Shown: in pieces, positions 26,127 to 34,316 of the stretch
Layout: each line of letters opens with the position of its first letter
How positions within the stretch are numbered: position 1 is the first letter of the stretch
Source: Bacteroidales bacterium
GTDB lineage: Bacteria > Bacteroidota > Bacteroidia > Bacteroidales > P3
Direction: 5' to 3'
Length of the DNA: 64,000 nt
Assembly (NCBI GenBank): GCA_024400495.1
Contig: JAKSMR010000001.1
Coordinates: 124,001 to 188,000, forward strand
Position numbers and translations under genes: made by a program
Notes under the pieces: model-generated
What the model saw: the letters and a program-made list of their open reading frames with translations, nothing else
Database searches by the model: none
What the model was told of the DNA's origin: nothing

Positions 26127-27176
26127 GTGGAAAAGATAAATCTCTTCGGCCTCACTCTGAGCCAGCTGCAGACGCTCTGCCAGGAGCAGGGATTTCCCAA
26201 ATTCACCGCCAAGCAGATGGCCGACTGGCTCTATGCCAAGCGCGTGCTCACCATCGACGAGATGACCAACCTCTCGCTCAAGGTACGGTCCCAGCTCAAC
26301 GACATAGCCTACATAGGACGCCATTTCCCCATCGACTGCCAGACCTCTAAAGACGGGACGAAGAAATACCTGTTCCGCGTCACCGATGCCGACGAAGCGC
26401 CCCAGCATGTCCCCCATCAATATGTCGAGTCGGTATTCATCCCCGACGGCGACAGAGGCACGCTCTGCATCTCCTGCCAGCGAGGCTGCAAGATGGGCTG
26501 CAAGTTCTGCGTTACCGGACAGCAGGGATTCCACGGCAGCCTGTCGGCAGGAGAGATCCTCAACCAGATCTTCTCTATCCCCGAGTTCGATCTTCTCACC
26601 AACATTGTATATATGGGCATGGGAGAGCCGATGGACAACTACGACAACGTGCTCCATTCCACACAGGTGCTCACCGAGCCTTGGGGCCTTGCCTGGAGTC
26701 CGCGCCGACTGACCGTCAGTTCTGTGGGAATCACCCCTATGCTCCGTCGTTTCATTGAAGAGAGCGAATGCCACGTAGCCGTCAGCCTCCACAACCCCTA
26801 CCCCTCCGAGCGCCAGCAGATCATGCCTATGGAGAAGACCTATCCCATCACCGGCGTGGTCTCCATGCTTCACGACTTCGACTGGAGCGGACAGCGCCGC
26901 ATCTCGTTCGAGTATACGATGTTCAAAGGAGTCAACGACGATCTGGGCCATGCCGCCGAGCTGGTGCGGCTGCTTCGCGGTCTCCATTGCCGCGTTAACC
27001 TGATACGCTTCCATGAGAGCGATGCTGTCGACCTCCACACCAGTGCCCGACCCACTATGGAGAAGTTCCGCGACTACCTCAACAACCACGACATCACCTG
27101 CACCATCCGCGCCTCCCGAGGCGAAGATATCATGGCTGCCTGCGGCCTTCTCGCCGGCACCGCCGACCAGCAATAG
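26127..27176 (+). CDS. rlmN: 23S rRNA (adenine-2503-C2)-methyltransferase / tRNA A37 methyltransferase
   Basis: A 349-residue radical-SAM enzyme that methylates C2 of A2503 in 23S rRNA and A37 in some tRNAs. The cluster motif is GCKMGCKFCVTG (CxxxCxxC). Other conserved parts are YVESVFIPDGDRGTLCISCQ, YMGMGEPMDNYDNV, RRLTVSSVGI and the C-terminal MAACGLL carrying the methyl-carrying cysteine. It uses a GTG start at 26127, 31 bp after the PBP gene. The match over its full length is clear; an 8-methylating Cfr is less likely given the housekeeping context. Confidence 0.95.
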   Translation: MEKINLFGLTLSQLQTLCQEQGFPKFTAKQMADWLYAKRVLTIDEMTNLSLKVRSQLNDIAYIGRHFPIDCQTSKDGTKKYLFRVTDADEAPQHVPHQYVESVFIPDGDRGTLCISCQRGCKMGCKFCVTGQQGFHGSLSAGEILNQIFSIPEFDLLTNIVYMGMGEPMDNYDNVLHSTQVLTEPWGLAWSPRRLTVSSVGITPMLRRFIEESECHVAVSLHNPYPSERQQIMPMEKTYPITGVVSMLHDFDWSGQRRISFEYTMFKGVNDDLGHAAELVRLLRGLHCRVNLIRFHESDAVDLHTSARPTMEKFRDYLNNHDITCTIRASRGEDIMAACGLLAGTADQQ

Positions 27177-27203
27177 TCCTCTCCTAGCCTCCCCTCTTCG
27201 CCC

Positions 27204-27794
27204 ATGGACGACCACCTTCCCCCCATCGAGACGCACCCTCTACAGCCGTTCCTTCCCTCTAATGGGAAGATCCTCATGCTCGGCTCCTTCCCGCCACAAA
27301 AGAAACGCTGGAAGATCGATTTCTTCTACCCCAATTTCAACAACGATATGTGGCGCGTGATAGGCTCCATTTTTTACGAAGATCCGCTGCATTTCGTTGA
27401 TTCCAAGGCAAAGACCTATCGCAAAGAGGAAATCATCGACTTTCTGAATATGGTAGGCATCGGCCTCTTCGACACCGCCTCCGAAGTGAGGCGATTGCAG
27501 GACAACGCCTCCGACAAGTTCCTTGAGATTGTCACCCCTACCGACATTGCCGCGTTGCTGACCCAGATGCCACATTGCAGGACCCTCGCCACCACAGGTC
27601 AGAAAGCCACCGACACCCTCTGCGACCTTCTCTCCATCGCAGAGCCGCCTCTCGGGCATTATACCGAGTTTCAACACGCCGGCCATCCCTTCCGGCTCTA
27701 CCGTATGCCCAGCACCTCACGCGCCTATCCCCTGCCCCTCACCAAGAAGGCAGAAGCCTATCGCAAGATGTTCCACGAGATAGGACTCCTGTAG
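27204..27794 (+). CDS. uracil-DNA glycosylase superfamily protein
   Basis: A 196-residue protein of the uracil-DNA glycosylase fold. Near residue 23 it reads KILMLGSFPP, followed by FFYPNFNNDMWRVIG, which corresponds to the active-site loop of UDG relatives. The C-terminus RLYRMPSTSRAYPLPLTKKA includes the leucine-loop-like PSTSRA motif. Members excise uracil, hypoxanthine or related damaged bases; the base specificity here cannot be told. It starts 27 bp after rlmN and may share its transcript. Confidence 0.82.
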   Translation: MDDHLPPIETHPLQPFLPSNGKILMLGSFPPQKKRWKIDFFYPNFNNDMWRVIGSIFYEDPLHFVDSKAKTYRKEEIIDFLNMVGIGLFDTASEVRRLQDNASDKFLEIVTPTDIAALLTQMPHCRTLATTGQKATDTLCDLLSIAEPPLGHYTEFQHAGHPFRLYRMPSTSRAYPLPLTKKAEAYRKMFHEIGLL

Positions 27795-28630
27795 CGGTCT
27801 CTCGTCGGCAAACTTCTTTATACTTATACAAGGCAACCCCTCAGGATCGCCCAACGGGGTTGCAACGGCAATCGATTGCCATGTAGAGAATTGGTGTTCT
27901 AAAAAACCCCATCTGTTACACGTTACAACGTTACAATGAAAAAAATGGATACCCCCAACTCCTCTATATACTATCTAACTAATTAATATATATATAATTA
28001 TAAATAATAATAAAGAAAAGAAGAGAAGTGGATACCTCAAAAAAAACCATTGTAACGTTGTAACGTGTAACAAAAACCCAACCTCGTCTCCCGTAAAGAA
28101 CTGATGTACAACGGAGTATAGAGCAACCAAATCTTCTCCTTCTATGAAGCTTGTGTTACCCAAGGGTTCAAAATGCCTCAAATTGGCCTTCTGTAGGACC
28201 TAAAAAGGCACAAACCGAACCCCGAGTACCTACATTTTTTCCGATTTTGGAAAAATTCAAAGTGGAACAAAAATCCTATTTCCCGACCAAAAGTGGAAGG
28301 TATCGTAAGGATTTTTGGCCAACCCGGCTGTGGATAGTGACGACCCGAAAGGAAGACAGCCCCATCTCTATGAGGCTTCTGCCACGATATTGGCCCTCCC
28401 GGCTATCGGATATCCGCCCTTTGGACCTCGCTAGGGTCCCCTTTCTTTGGGGTAACCCCCTAGGGGTAGCGCCTATATAGCACCTATATTTAGCGGGCTG
28501 GCGCCTAGAATTGTAGGCACTGCCTAGGCTCTAAGCAGGCACTACTTAGGCCCCAGCCTATCCTAAAGCCGAGGCTGCACCCTCGCTAGCCTCCCTATCG
28601 GCGGACCTATTCTGCTGATGGCAGAAAGGA
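27795..28630. other. gene-poor region rich in inverted repeats
   Basis: No gene is supported in this 836-bp stretch. It holds a 25-bp perfect inverted repeat (27914-27938 with 28048-28072), a 9-bp one (AAAAATCCT near 28271 with AGGATTTTT near 28310), the nested palindromes GGGGTAACCCC and CCCCTAGGGG near 28448-28466, and a run of degenerate 10-13-bp units built on GCNCCTAnaAT and TAGGCACTGCCTA (28469-28565). A 68-residue minus-strand frame (27975-28181) and a 109-residue plus-strand frame (28151-28480) have no family features. Confidence 0.5.
27914..28072. repeat. 25-bp perfect inverted repeat around AT-rich spacer
   Basis: The left arm at 27914-27938 begins TGTTACACGTTACAA and holds two CGTTACAA units. 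The right arm at 28048-28072 is its exact reverse complement. The spacer of 109 bp is very AT-rich, with the run TAATATATATATAATTATAA. GGATACC occurs near each end of the spacer in the same orientation. Confidence 0.8.
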
Positions 28631-28664
28631 AAAGCAGGCAGATGATTTCTCAACTGCCTGCTTT
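28631..28664 (-). terminator. terminator downstream of tRNA-Ala
   Basis: An 11-bp perfect stem, AAAGCAGGCAG (28631-28641) with its complement at 28654-28664. On the minus strand it is followed by TTCCTTTC. Confidence 0.85.
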
Positions 28665-28668
28665 CTTG

Positions 28669-28741
28669 TGGAGTATACCAGAATCGAACTGGTCACCTTT
28701 TGACTGCCAGTCAAACGCTCTACCATATGAGCTAATACCCC
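28669..28741 (-). tRNA. tRNA-Ala (anticodon GGC)
   Basis: On the minus strand it begins GGGGTATTAGCTC and folds into a full cloverleaf. The anticodon arm is TTTGA-CTGGCAG-TCAAA, giving anticodon GGC. The T-arm has GTTCGATTC. The acceptor stem GGGGTAT/ATACTCC holds one G-U pair. CCA is not encoded. Confidence 0.93.
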
Positions 28742-28917
28742 AGTTTTTGTCTCTTAAAAACGATGCAAAAGTACATACTTTTTTTTGATTGGCAAAATAT
28801 TTTTTACTTTTCACTCATTATCAAACAAATATAGATGCAAAAAACTGCCAAACCGACACCGAAACAGGTATTAATACAGGAAAATCGGCCTCTATTTTTT
28901 GTGTCAGAAGGTTACCA

Positions 28918-29700
28918 CTAAACATCCCAGTCGATATGGTCCAACGAACTGTTGCGTTGGAAGGACGATTCCTGGGACGCCCCTTCGTCGTTCTGCTGCT
29001 GCGAGTAGGCCTGCAACTCGCGGAGTTTGCGGGTGCCGATCTTCCATAATTTCACATCAAACCAGATAAATACGACCATAAAGATGCCCGAAAACAGACC
29101 TTCGTTTACTCCTAACTCCTCGGGAACCATAAGCAGGGAGTCGTAGGTGCCGTGGAGCAGCATAGGGACGAAGAAGGCCTTGAGGAGATTCGCCACCTTC
29201 TGCTGGGGCTGGAACCTGGCCAGAGCAAAGTAGTAGCCCATCACCACTCCGAAAAGGAAATGGCCCGGAACGGAGAGCAAAGCTCGCACTGTACCGGTCT
29301 GAAGAGCATCGAAATAATCGCCGGCCTGGAAGACATAGGCGATATTTTCGACACAAGCAAAGCCCAAAGAGACAAAGGTGGCGTAGACGATGCCGTCGAA
29401 ATATTCGTTGAAATTGCGGTTTCGCCACACCGCCCAATAGAGCATCAGCAGCTTGACCAGCTCCTCTGAGGCGCCGGCGACGACAAAACCGGTATAGATT
29501 CCCGCACTTATAGGGAAGGGAGGCGTGAAAATCGACAGCAATCCCTCCAAAATGATGGCAGGAATGACGCTGAGGCATCCGAAGAAGAAGGCCTTCAGCA
29601 ACATAGAGAGAGGCTCGCGCTCATAACGATCCTTAATGTAGATGTATAATAACAATACGACAACAGGTAATACGGCGAGAGCTATAAGGGTAGCGTTCAT
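28918..29700 (-). CDS. PrsW family intramembrane metalloprotease
   Basis: A 260-residue protein with seven or eight membrane segments. It shows the PrsW/CAAX-protease-like motifs: ASEELVKLLMLYWAVWRN (the EE-K motif), GFACVENIAYVF (E-N), PGHFLFGVVMGYYFA (His) and LLHGTYDSL (His-Asp). In Bacillus PrsW cleaves an anti-sigma factor; the substrate here is unknown. The N-terminus MNATLIALAVLPVVVLLLYI is a membrane anchor and the C-terminus is a Gln-rich cytoplasmic tail. It diverges from a lutA-like gene across a shared symmetric promoter. Confidence 0.9.
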   Translation of the reverse strand: MNATLIALAVLPVVVLLLYIYIKDRYEREPLSMLLKAFFFGCLSVIPAIILEGLLSIFTPPFPISAGIYTGFVVAGASEELVKLLMLYWAVWRNRNFNEYFDGIVYATFVSLGFACVENIAYVFQAGDYFDALQTGTVRALLSVPGHFLFGVVMGYYFALARFQPQQKVANLLKAFFVPMLLHGTYDSLLMVPEELGVNEGLFSGIFMVVFIWFDVKLWKIGTRKLRELQAYSQQQNDEGASQESSFQRNSSLDHIDWDV

Positions 29701-29725
29701 TGCAGAATGTGGGTGTTGAAAAACT

Positions 29726-29758
29726 TTTGCAAAAATACAGATTTTTTTCGTATTTTTG
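29726..29758 (+). promoter_or_regulatory. promoter of the lutA-like gene
   Basis: TTTG at 29726-29729 and TATTTTTG at 29751-29758, spaced by 21 bp, an excellent Bacteroidota match. The leader to the ATG at 29793 would be about 28 nt. Confidence 0.8.
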
Positions 29759-29762
29759 CAAA
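29730..29762 (-). promoter_or_regulatory. promoter of the PrsW-family gene
   Basis: On the minus strand TTTG (29759-29762) and TATTTTTG (29730-29737) are spaced by 21 bp. It overlaps the divergent plus-strand promoter almost completely. The leader to the ATG at 29700 would be about 23 nt. Confidence 0.8.
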
Positions 29763-29792
29763 TCTTTTCTAACTTACTATTAATCTGCTATC

Positions 29793-30518
29793 ATGGAGTC
29801 TAACAAATTGAAGGTTGGAATATTTGTTCCCTGCTGTATCGACCAATTTTATCCTCAGACGGGCATGAAAATGATCGCCCTTCTGCAACGTCTGGGCTGC
29901 AACTGCACCTACCCCGTGGAGCAGACCTGCTGCGGACAGGATCTCTATCTCAACGGCGACAGAGAAGGGGCACGACTGCTGGCCGAGAAGATGATAAATA
30001 TGTTCCAGCCCTACGATTATGTGGTGGGATGCAGCAGCGGATGTGTGGCCTACATGAAACGGTTCTTCGGCGAGATGTTCTACAACTCGTCGTACCACAA
30101 CGAGTTTGGAAAATTCACCAACAAGGTGATGGACATTACCGATTTTCTGGCAAATATACTTCAGTACACCCCTTCCGACAGAATCTTCCCCCACAAGGTT
30201 GCTGTGCTGGACCATTGCCGTACCGTGCACGACTATGGTCTTTTTGACGAACCACGCACGTTGCTCAAAGCCATCAACGGCCTGGAGCTCGTAGAGCTCC
30301 ACGATCACTCCTGCTGCGGATTTGGCGGCACCTTCGCCAACTATTTCGAGCCTATCTCCACAGAGATGGTAAAACAAAAGGTTGCGGCTGCACAAACGGC
30401 TGGCGCCGAATATATTGTATCCACCGAGCCCACTTGTCTGATGCATCTGCAGTCGTACCTCAACAAAGAGGGCATCGACATCAAATGCTGCCACATCATC
30501 GACCTCTTAGAGGACTAG
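29793..30518 (+). CDS. lutA: LutA-like (Fe-S)-binding CCG-domain protein
   Basis: A 241-residue protein with two cysteine-rich CCG domains: VPCCIDQFYPQ with QTCCGQDLYLNG, and LDHCRTVHDY with HSCCGFGGTFANYF. The pattern matches LutA/YkgE, one part of the LutABC L-lactate oxidising complex. lutB and lutC are not next to it: the following gene is a radical-SAM protein. So it may work with partners encoded elsewhere, or with a different dehydrogenase. Start at the ATG encoding MESNKLKVGIFVPCC. Confidence 0.85.
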   Translation: MESNKLKVGIFVPCCIDQFYPQTGMKMIALLQRLGCNCTYPVEQTCCGQDLYLNGDREGARLLAEKMINMFQPYDYVVGCSSGCVAYMKRFFGEMFYNSSYHNEFGKFTNKVMDITDFLANILQYTPSDRIFPHKVAVLDHCRTVHDYGLFDEPRTLLKAINGLELVELHDHSCCGFGGTFANYFEPISTEMVKQKVAAAQTAGAEYIVSTEPTCLMHLQSYLNKEGIDIKCCHIIDLLED

Positions 30519-30533
30519 AACATCATAGAACCA

Positions 30534-31499
30534 ATGCGTTACAATTCGTACTCACAATATTTCCGCTCGCTCTTCGGAGGAAGGATGCAGAAGCTCTCCA
30601 TCGACGCAGGCTTCTCGTGCCCTAACCGCGACGGACGCCTCACTACCGGAGGCTGCACGTTTTGTAACAACGAGGCTTTCACCCCCTCCTACCTGCGCGA
30701 GGACAAGGAACACAACCATATGCGTGTAGTGAAATCCATCACCCGGCAGATAGAGGAAGGCATCGAATTCCACCAGTGGCGCTACCATCAGCCGCTGCGC
30801 TATCTGGCTTACTTTCAGGCCTATTCCAACACCTATGCTCCTCTCGAGATACTCAAGCAACGGTACGAAGAGGCGCTGAGACATCCTCAGGTGGCTGGGC
30901 TGGTGATAGGAACCCGCCCCGACTGCGTGGACGAGGAGAAGCTGGACTATCTGGCCTCATTGGCAAGAGAGTATTATGTGGCCGTTGAGTATGGCGTTGA
31001 AAGCGTGTACGATACTACCCTCAAGACCATCCACCGAGGCCACGACTTCGCCTGCACAGAAAAGGCTGTTCGCATGACGGCCGAGAGAGGGCTGCATTGT
31101 GGGGGGCATTTCATCCTGGGGCTGCCGGGAGAGACGCGCGAGATGATGCTCAATAGCGTGCAACGTATTAATTCCATGCCACTTGAGACTGTCAAGTTCC
31201 ATCAGCTGCAAATCCTCAAAGGTTCATTAATGGAGAAAGATATCACCAATATCCCGCCTTCTTTCGCGCTAGAGGACTACATCCAGCTGGTGTGCGACAT
31301 CGTAGAGAGGCTGCGCCCCGACCTGATCGTGGAGCGCTTTGCAGGCGAGGTCCCTCCTCGCTATCAGGCCGACCCTAACCGCAGCTGGAGAAGAGACGAC
31401 GGACGCCTTCTCCGCAACGAAGAGATCCCAACCCTCGTCGAACGGGAACTGGAACGCAGAGAGAGCCATCAAGGATGCAAATATCAAGAAATCAGATAA
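30534..31499 (+). CDS. TIGR01212-type (YhcC-like) radical SAM protein
   Basis: A 321-residue radical-SAM protein. The cluster site has wide spacing, SCPNRDG then GGCTFCNNEAF (C-x14-16-C-x2-C), which is typical of the YhcC/TIGR01212 group. GLVIGTRPDCVDEEKLDYL, EYGVESVYDTTLKTIHRGH and GGHFILGLPGETREMM also match. The reaction is not established for this group; an RNA-modification role has been suggested for relatives. It lies 15 bp after the lutA-like gene and 9 bp before dapB. Confidence 0.88.
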   Translation: MRYNSYSQYFRSLFGGRMQKLSIDAGFSCPNRDGRLTTGGCTFCNNEAFTPSYLREDKEHNHMRVVKSITRQIEEGIEFHQWRYHQPLRYLAYFQAYSNTYAPLEILKQRYEEALRHPQVAGLVIGTRPDCVDEEKLDYLASLAREYYVAVEYGVESVYDTTLKTIHRGHDFACTEKAVRMTAERGLHCGGHFILGLPGETREMMLNSVQRINSMPLETVKFHQLQILKGSLMEKDITNIPPSFALEDYIQLVCDIVERLRPDLIVERFAGEVPPRYQADPNRSWRRDDGRLLRNEEIPTLVERELERRESHQGCKYQEIR

Positions 31500-31508
31500 A
31501 CTAGAGAT

Positions 31509-32288
31509 ATGAAGATCGCTATATTAGGATATGGAAAGATGGGTCAGGCCATCGAGACCATCGCTACAGGAAGAGGCCACGAGGTGCTTGTGGCTATCGA
31601 CAACGAGAAAGATTGGACCGAACAGTATGACCTTCTGAAAAGCTGCGATGTGGCTGTGGACTTCTCTATGCCCAGCACCGCCGTTGAGAATATACGCAAA
31701 TGCTTTGCCCTGCAACTACCTGTTGTTGTGGGAACTACGGGATGGTACGACCATCTGCCCGACCTGGTGGACGAGTGCAACAAGACTGGCCAGTCGCTTT
31801 TCGTTGCCTCCAACTTCAGCATAGGGATGAATATCATGTTTGAGCTGAACCGCCGCCTAGCCCAGCTGATGAACGGAAGGGACGAATATGCCGTCTCTAT
31901 TGCTGAGACCCATCACATCCACAAACTCGACGCACCTAGCGGAACGGCTATCACCTTGGCCAACGAGGCTATAGCAAACCTTGAACAGAAGAACAGCTGG
32001 ACTCTCAATGGCGAGCTCTGGATAGGCGACGACAACCAAGTAGACGAGGCCAAAAGCACACAACCCCAAGACAGAGAGATGCTGCCCACGGAGGTCATCC
32101 CCATCCTCTCCGTACGCCAGGCCGAAGAGCCCGGAACACATACCGTAGTCTATGATAGCGACATCGACACCCTTCTGGTAAGCCACCGGGCCAAGAGCCG
32201 CAAAGGGCTGGCTCTGGGTGCTGTGATGGCCGCCGAATTCCTCAACGGGAAGAAAGGCTACTACACCATGAAAGACCTGTTGAAATAA
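31509..32288 (+). CDS. dapB: 4-hydroxy-tetrahydrodipicolinate reductase
   Basis: A 259-residue NAD(P)H-dependent reductase of the diaminopimelate/lysine pathway. It has the Rossmann start MKIAILGYGKMGQAIE, VVGTTGWYDHL, the substrate loop ETHHIHKLDAPSGTAIT and RAKSRKGLALGAVMAAE. It feeds DAP to peptidoglycan synthesis. The start is the ATG 9 bp after the radical-SAM gene. The iron-transport permease begins 27 bp downstream. Confidence 0.95.
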   Translation: MKIAILGYGKMGQAIETIATGRGHEVLVAIDNEKDWTEQYDLLKSCDVAVDFSMPSTAVENIRKCFALQLPVVVGTTGWYDHLPDLVDECNKTGQSLFVASNFSIGMNIMFELNRRLAQLMNGRDEYAVSIAETHHIHKLDAPSGTAITLANEAIANLEQKNSWTLNGELWIGDDNQVDEAKSTQPQDREMLPTEVIPILSVRQAEEPGTHTVVYDSDIDTLLVSHRAKSRKGLALGAVMAAEFLNGKKGYYTMKDLLK

Positions 32289-32315
32289 TCATAGAATCAG
32301 AAACATACAATACAG

Positions 32316-33269
32316 ATGAGAAAGACGGCCAATTTGTTCCTCCTTGCGTTCCTGCTTCTGGCAGCCATGCTAGGCAGCTCGATGGTAGGTGTGGTCCATT
32401 TTTCGTGGGACGAGATGTGGACATCGCCTATCTTTTGGAGACTGCGCTTGCCCCGCATCGTGCTGAGCGTAATGGTGGGAGCAAGCCTGTCGGTATGTGG
32501 CGCCGCCTACCAATCGGTGTTCCGCAACCCTTTGACCGACCCCTACATCCTTGGCGTTTCGTCGGGAGCTTCGCTGGGTGCTGCCGTTGCCATCATCGCC
32601 GGGCTGCAGTACTACCTCTGGGGCATAGGTGCCTTTGCCTTGGTGACAGCCCTTCTTACCGTATTGCTCATCTATCGCATAGCCTCTATCGGCAACCGAC
32701 TGCACACAACAACACTCTTGCTTACAGGTGTTTGTATAACATTCCTTATCACAGCACTCATCTCTTTCCTCATGGTTCTGCACCAGGACAAGATGGAGAG
32801 CATCATCTTCTGGACCATGGGCAGTTTCGCCAGCGCCTCATGGCTTGACGTAGCCCTGCTGGCACCTGTGGCTCTGGTAGGCATTGCGGTTGTGATCTAC
32901 CATTCTAAAGATCTCAACCTCCTGCTGGCCGGCAGCGAGACAGCACAAAGTCTTGGCGTCGAGGTAGAGAAAGTGAAGAAGATCCTCTTGTTCTTCACCA
33001 CCCTCATGGTTGCTTTTGCCGTATCGACCTGCGGCGTGATCGGCTTCGTCGGCCTCGTCGTCCCCCACGGGATACGTCTTGTGACGGGAGCCGACAACAG
33101 GAAAGTCGTCCCCTACTCTATCTTTGTTGGCGGCCTCTTCCTCCTCATCTGCGACACGTTGTCGCGCACCCTTCTCCCTCCCAGCGAGCTGCCTGTGGGA
33201 AGCCTCACAGCCTTGGTGGGAGCACCTCTCTTCATCTACCTGTTATACAAGAATAAAAAGAGCCTCTGA
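32316..33269 (+). CDS. FecCD-type iron/cobalamin ABC transporter permease
   Basis: A 317-residue permease with about ten hydrophobic segments. FWRLRLPRIVLSVMVGASLSV, CGAAYQSVFRNPLTDPYILG and VSSGASLGAAVAI are hallmarks of the BtuC/FecD/FhuB family. Late motifs are VSTCGVIGFVGLVVPHGIRL and PPSELPVGSLTALVGAP. It moves ferric-siderophore, haem or cobalamin across the inner membrane. Its stop overlaps the ATPase start by one base. No binding-protein or TonB-receptor gene is adjacent. Confidence 0.93.
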   Translation: MRKTANLFLLAFLLLAAMLGSSMVGVVHFSWDEMWTSPIFWRLRLPRIVLSVMVGASLSVCGAAYQSVFRNPLTDPYILGVSSGASLGAAVAIIAGLQYYLWGIGAFALVTALLTVLLIYRIASIGNRLHTTTLLLTGVCITFLITALISFLMVLHQDKMESIIFWTMGSFASASWLDVALLAPVALVGIAVVIYHSKDLNLLLAGSETAQSLGVEVEKVKKILLFFTTLMVAFAVSTCGVIGFVGLVVPHGIRLVTGADNRKVVPYSIFVGGLFLLICDTLSRTLLPPSELPVGSLTALVGAPLFIYLLYKNKKSL

Positions 33270-34036
33270 TGATACACACCCGAAATCTTTCGCTAAGCTT
33301 CGGCAACAAAGAAATCCTGCGCAATATCACCCTCGACATTGAGGAAGGCGGCTTCTATGCTCTCCTAGGAGCCAACGGATGCGGGAAGACGACGCTTCTG
33401 CGCTGCGTGGCCGGCCTTCTGGAGCCTAGCGTGGGCGAAGTGTCGCTGGGAAGAGAGAAGAGGCCGCTGAAGGCGTTTTCTGCCCGAGAACTGGCACAAA
33501 AGATCTCGTTTGTGAGACAACAGGCCTCTTCTGACTTCGAGTTCTCGGCTTTCGAGATCGTACTCATGGGACGGAATCCCTATCAGAGAAGGATGCAGAA
33601 CGAGTCGCAAGCCGACAAGGAGATCGTTGAACGGTGTATGCGCCAGACGAATACCTTTCACCTTCGCAACTCCAAACCCCACGAGATGAGCGGCGGGGAA
33701 CTGCAACGTGTGATGATAGCCCGCGCCTTGGCTCAAAGCACCCCTGTCATGCTGCTTGACGAACCGACGTCAAACCTGGACATTGCCCACCAGTTTGAAA
33801 TCATGGAACTGCTGCGTGACATCAGAGAAAAGGAAGGCAAAACCATCCTCATCGTTGTTCACGATCTTAATCTTGCACTCCAATACTGCCCACAAACTAT
33901 CCTCCTCCACAAGGGGGATATCTTCCAGAAAGGCAAAACTGCCGACGTTCTTACCCCTGAGAACATCAGCACCATCTTCGGAGTGGACGCCATCAGAGAG
34001 AATGGCTATCTACGATTCTGCCACAAGGACAGATAA
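33269..34036 (+). CDS. iron-siderophore-type ABC transporter ATP-binding protein
   Basis: A 255-residue ATPase. Walker A is GANGCGKTTLLRC, the Q-loop is in RQQASSDFEFSAFEIVLMGRNP (MGRNP is typical of FecE/FhuC), the signature is EMSGGELQRVMIARALAQ and Walker B is PVMLLDEPTSNLDIAHQ, with the H-loop in VVHDLNLALQYC. All motifs are intact. It pairs with the permease whose stop codon it overlaps. Iron-chelate is the likely cargo; cobalamin cannot be excluded. Confidence 0.93.
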   Translation: MIHTRNLSLSFGNKEILRNITLDIEEGGFYALLGANGCGKTTLLRCVAGLLEPSVGEVSLGREKRPLKAFSARELAQKISFVRQQASSDFEFSAFEIVLMGRNPYQRRMQNESQADKEIVERCMRQTNTFHLRNSKPHEMSGGELQRVMIARALAQSTPVMLLDEPTSNLDIAHQFEIMELLRDIREKEGKTILIVVHDLNLALQYCPQTILLHKGDIFQKGKTADVLTPENISTIFGVDAIRENGYLRFCHKDR

Positions 34037-34265
34037 CTCACACTTATTCAACCTTCTATATCAATCGTTGATATCGTCCTTGCGACGTTTATTTTTCACC
34101 AACAAAGGAGAAAAAGCTAGACCTATAGGTCAAATTGCGTGATGAAACATGTTCCTATGCGCGGTAAATACCGGCGTTTCAAGAAATCCAAGGTTTTTCG
34201 ACAATTAAAAAAAACGACGTGCAACAGGCTTTCTATAGGTCAAAAGAATGCTCTGACAAAAGAAC

Positions 34266-34293
34266 AAGCCCTACCATGAGTATGGCAGGGCTT
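34266..34293 (-). terminator. terminator of fabD
   Basis: A 12-bp stem with one mismatch, AAGCCCTACCAT (34266-34277) with ATGGCAGGGCTT (34282-34293), 23 bp after the fabD stop. On the minus strand it runs into TTGTTCTTTTG. Confidence 0.8.
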
Positions 34294-34316
34294 GAGAGGA
34301 GAACTGTTGAATGTGA

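Noticed and set aside
27975-28181. 68-residue minus-strand open frame in the gene-poor patch
   Set aside because: The C-terminal half is hydrophobic only because it is translated from the AT-rich spacer of the inverted repeat; no homology is recognised.
28905-28920. GGTTACCACTAAAC at the end of the PrsW-family gene as another element end
   Set aside because: It differs from the terminal repeat at several places and contains the stop codon of the gene; chance similarity is more likely.
34142-34279. 45-residue basic open frame (begins MKHVPMRGKYRRFKK) after the ABC ATPase gene
   Set aside because: It runs into the fabD terminator stem and has no recognisable signal for translation. It could be a small basic peptide, but the evidence is too thin to annotate.
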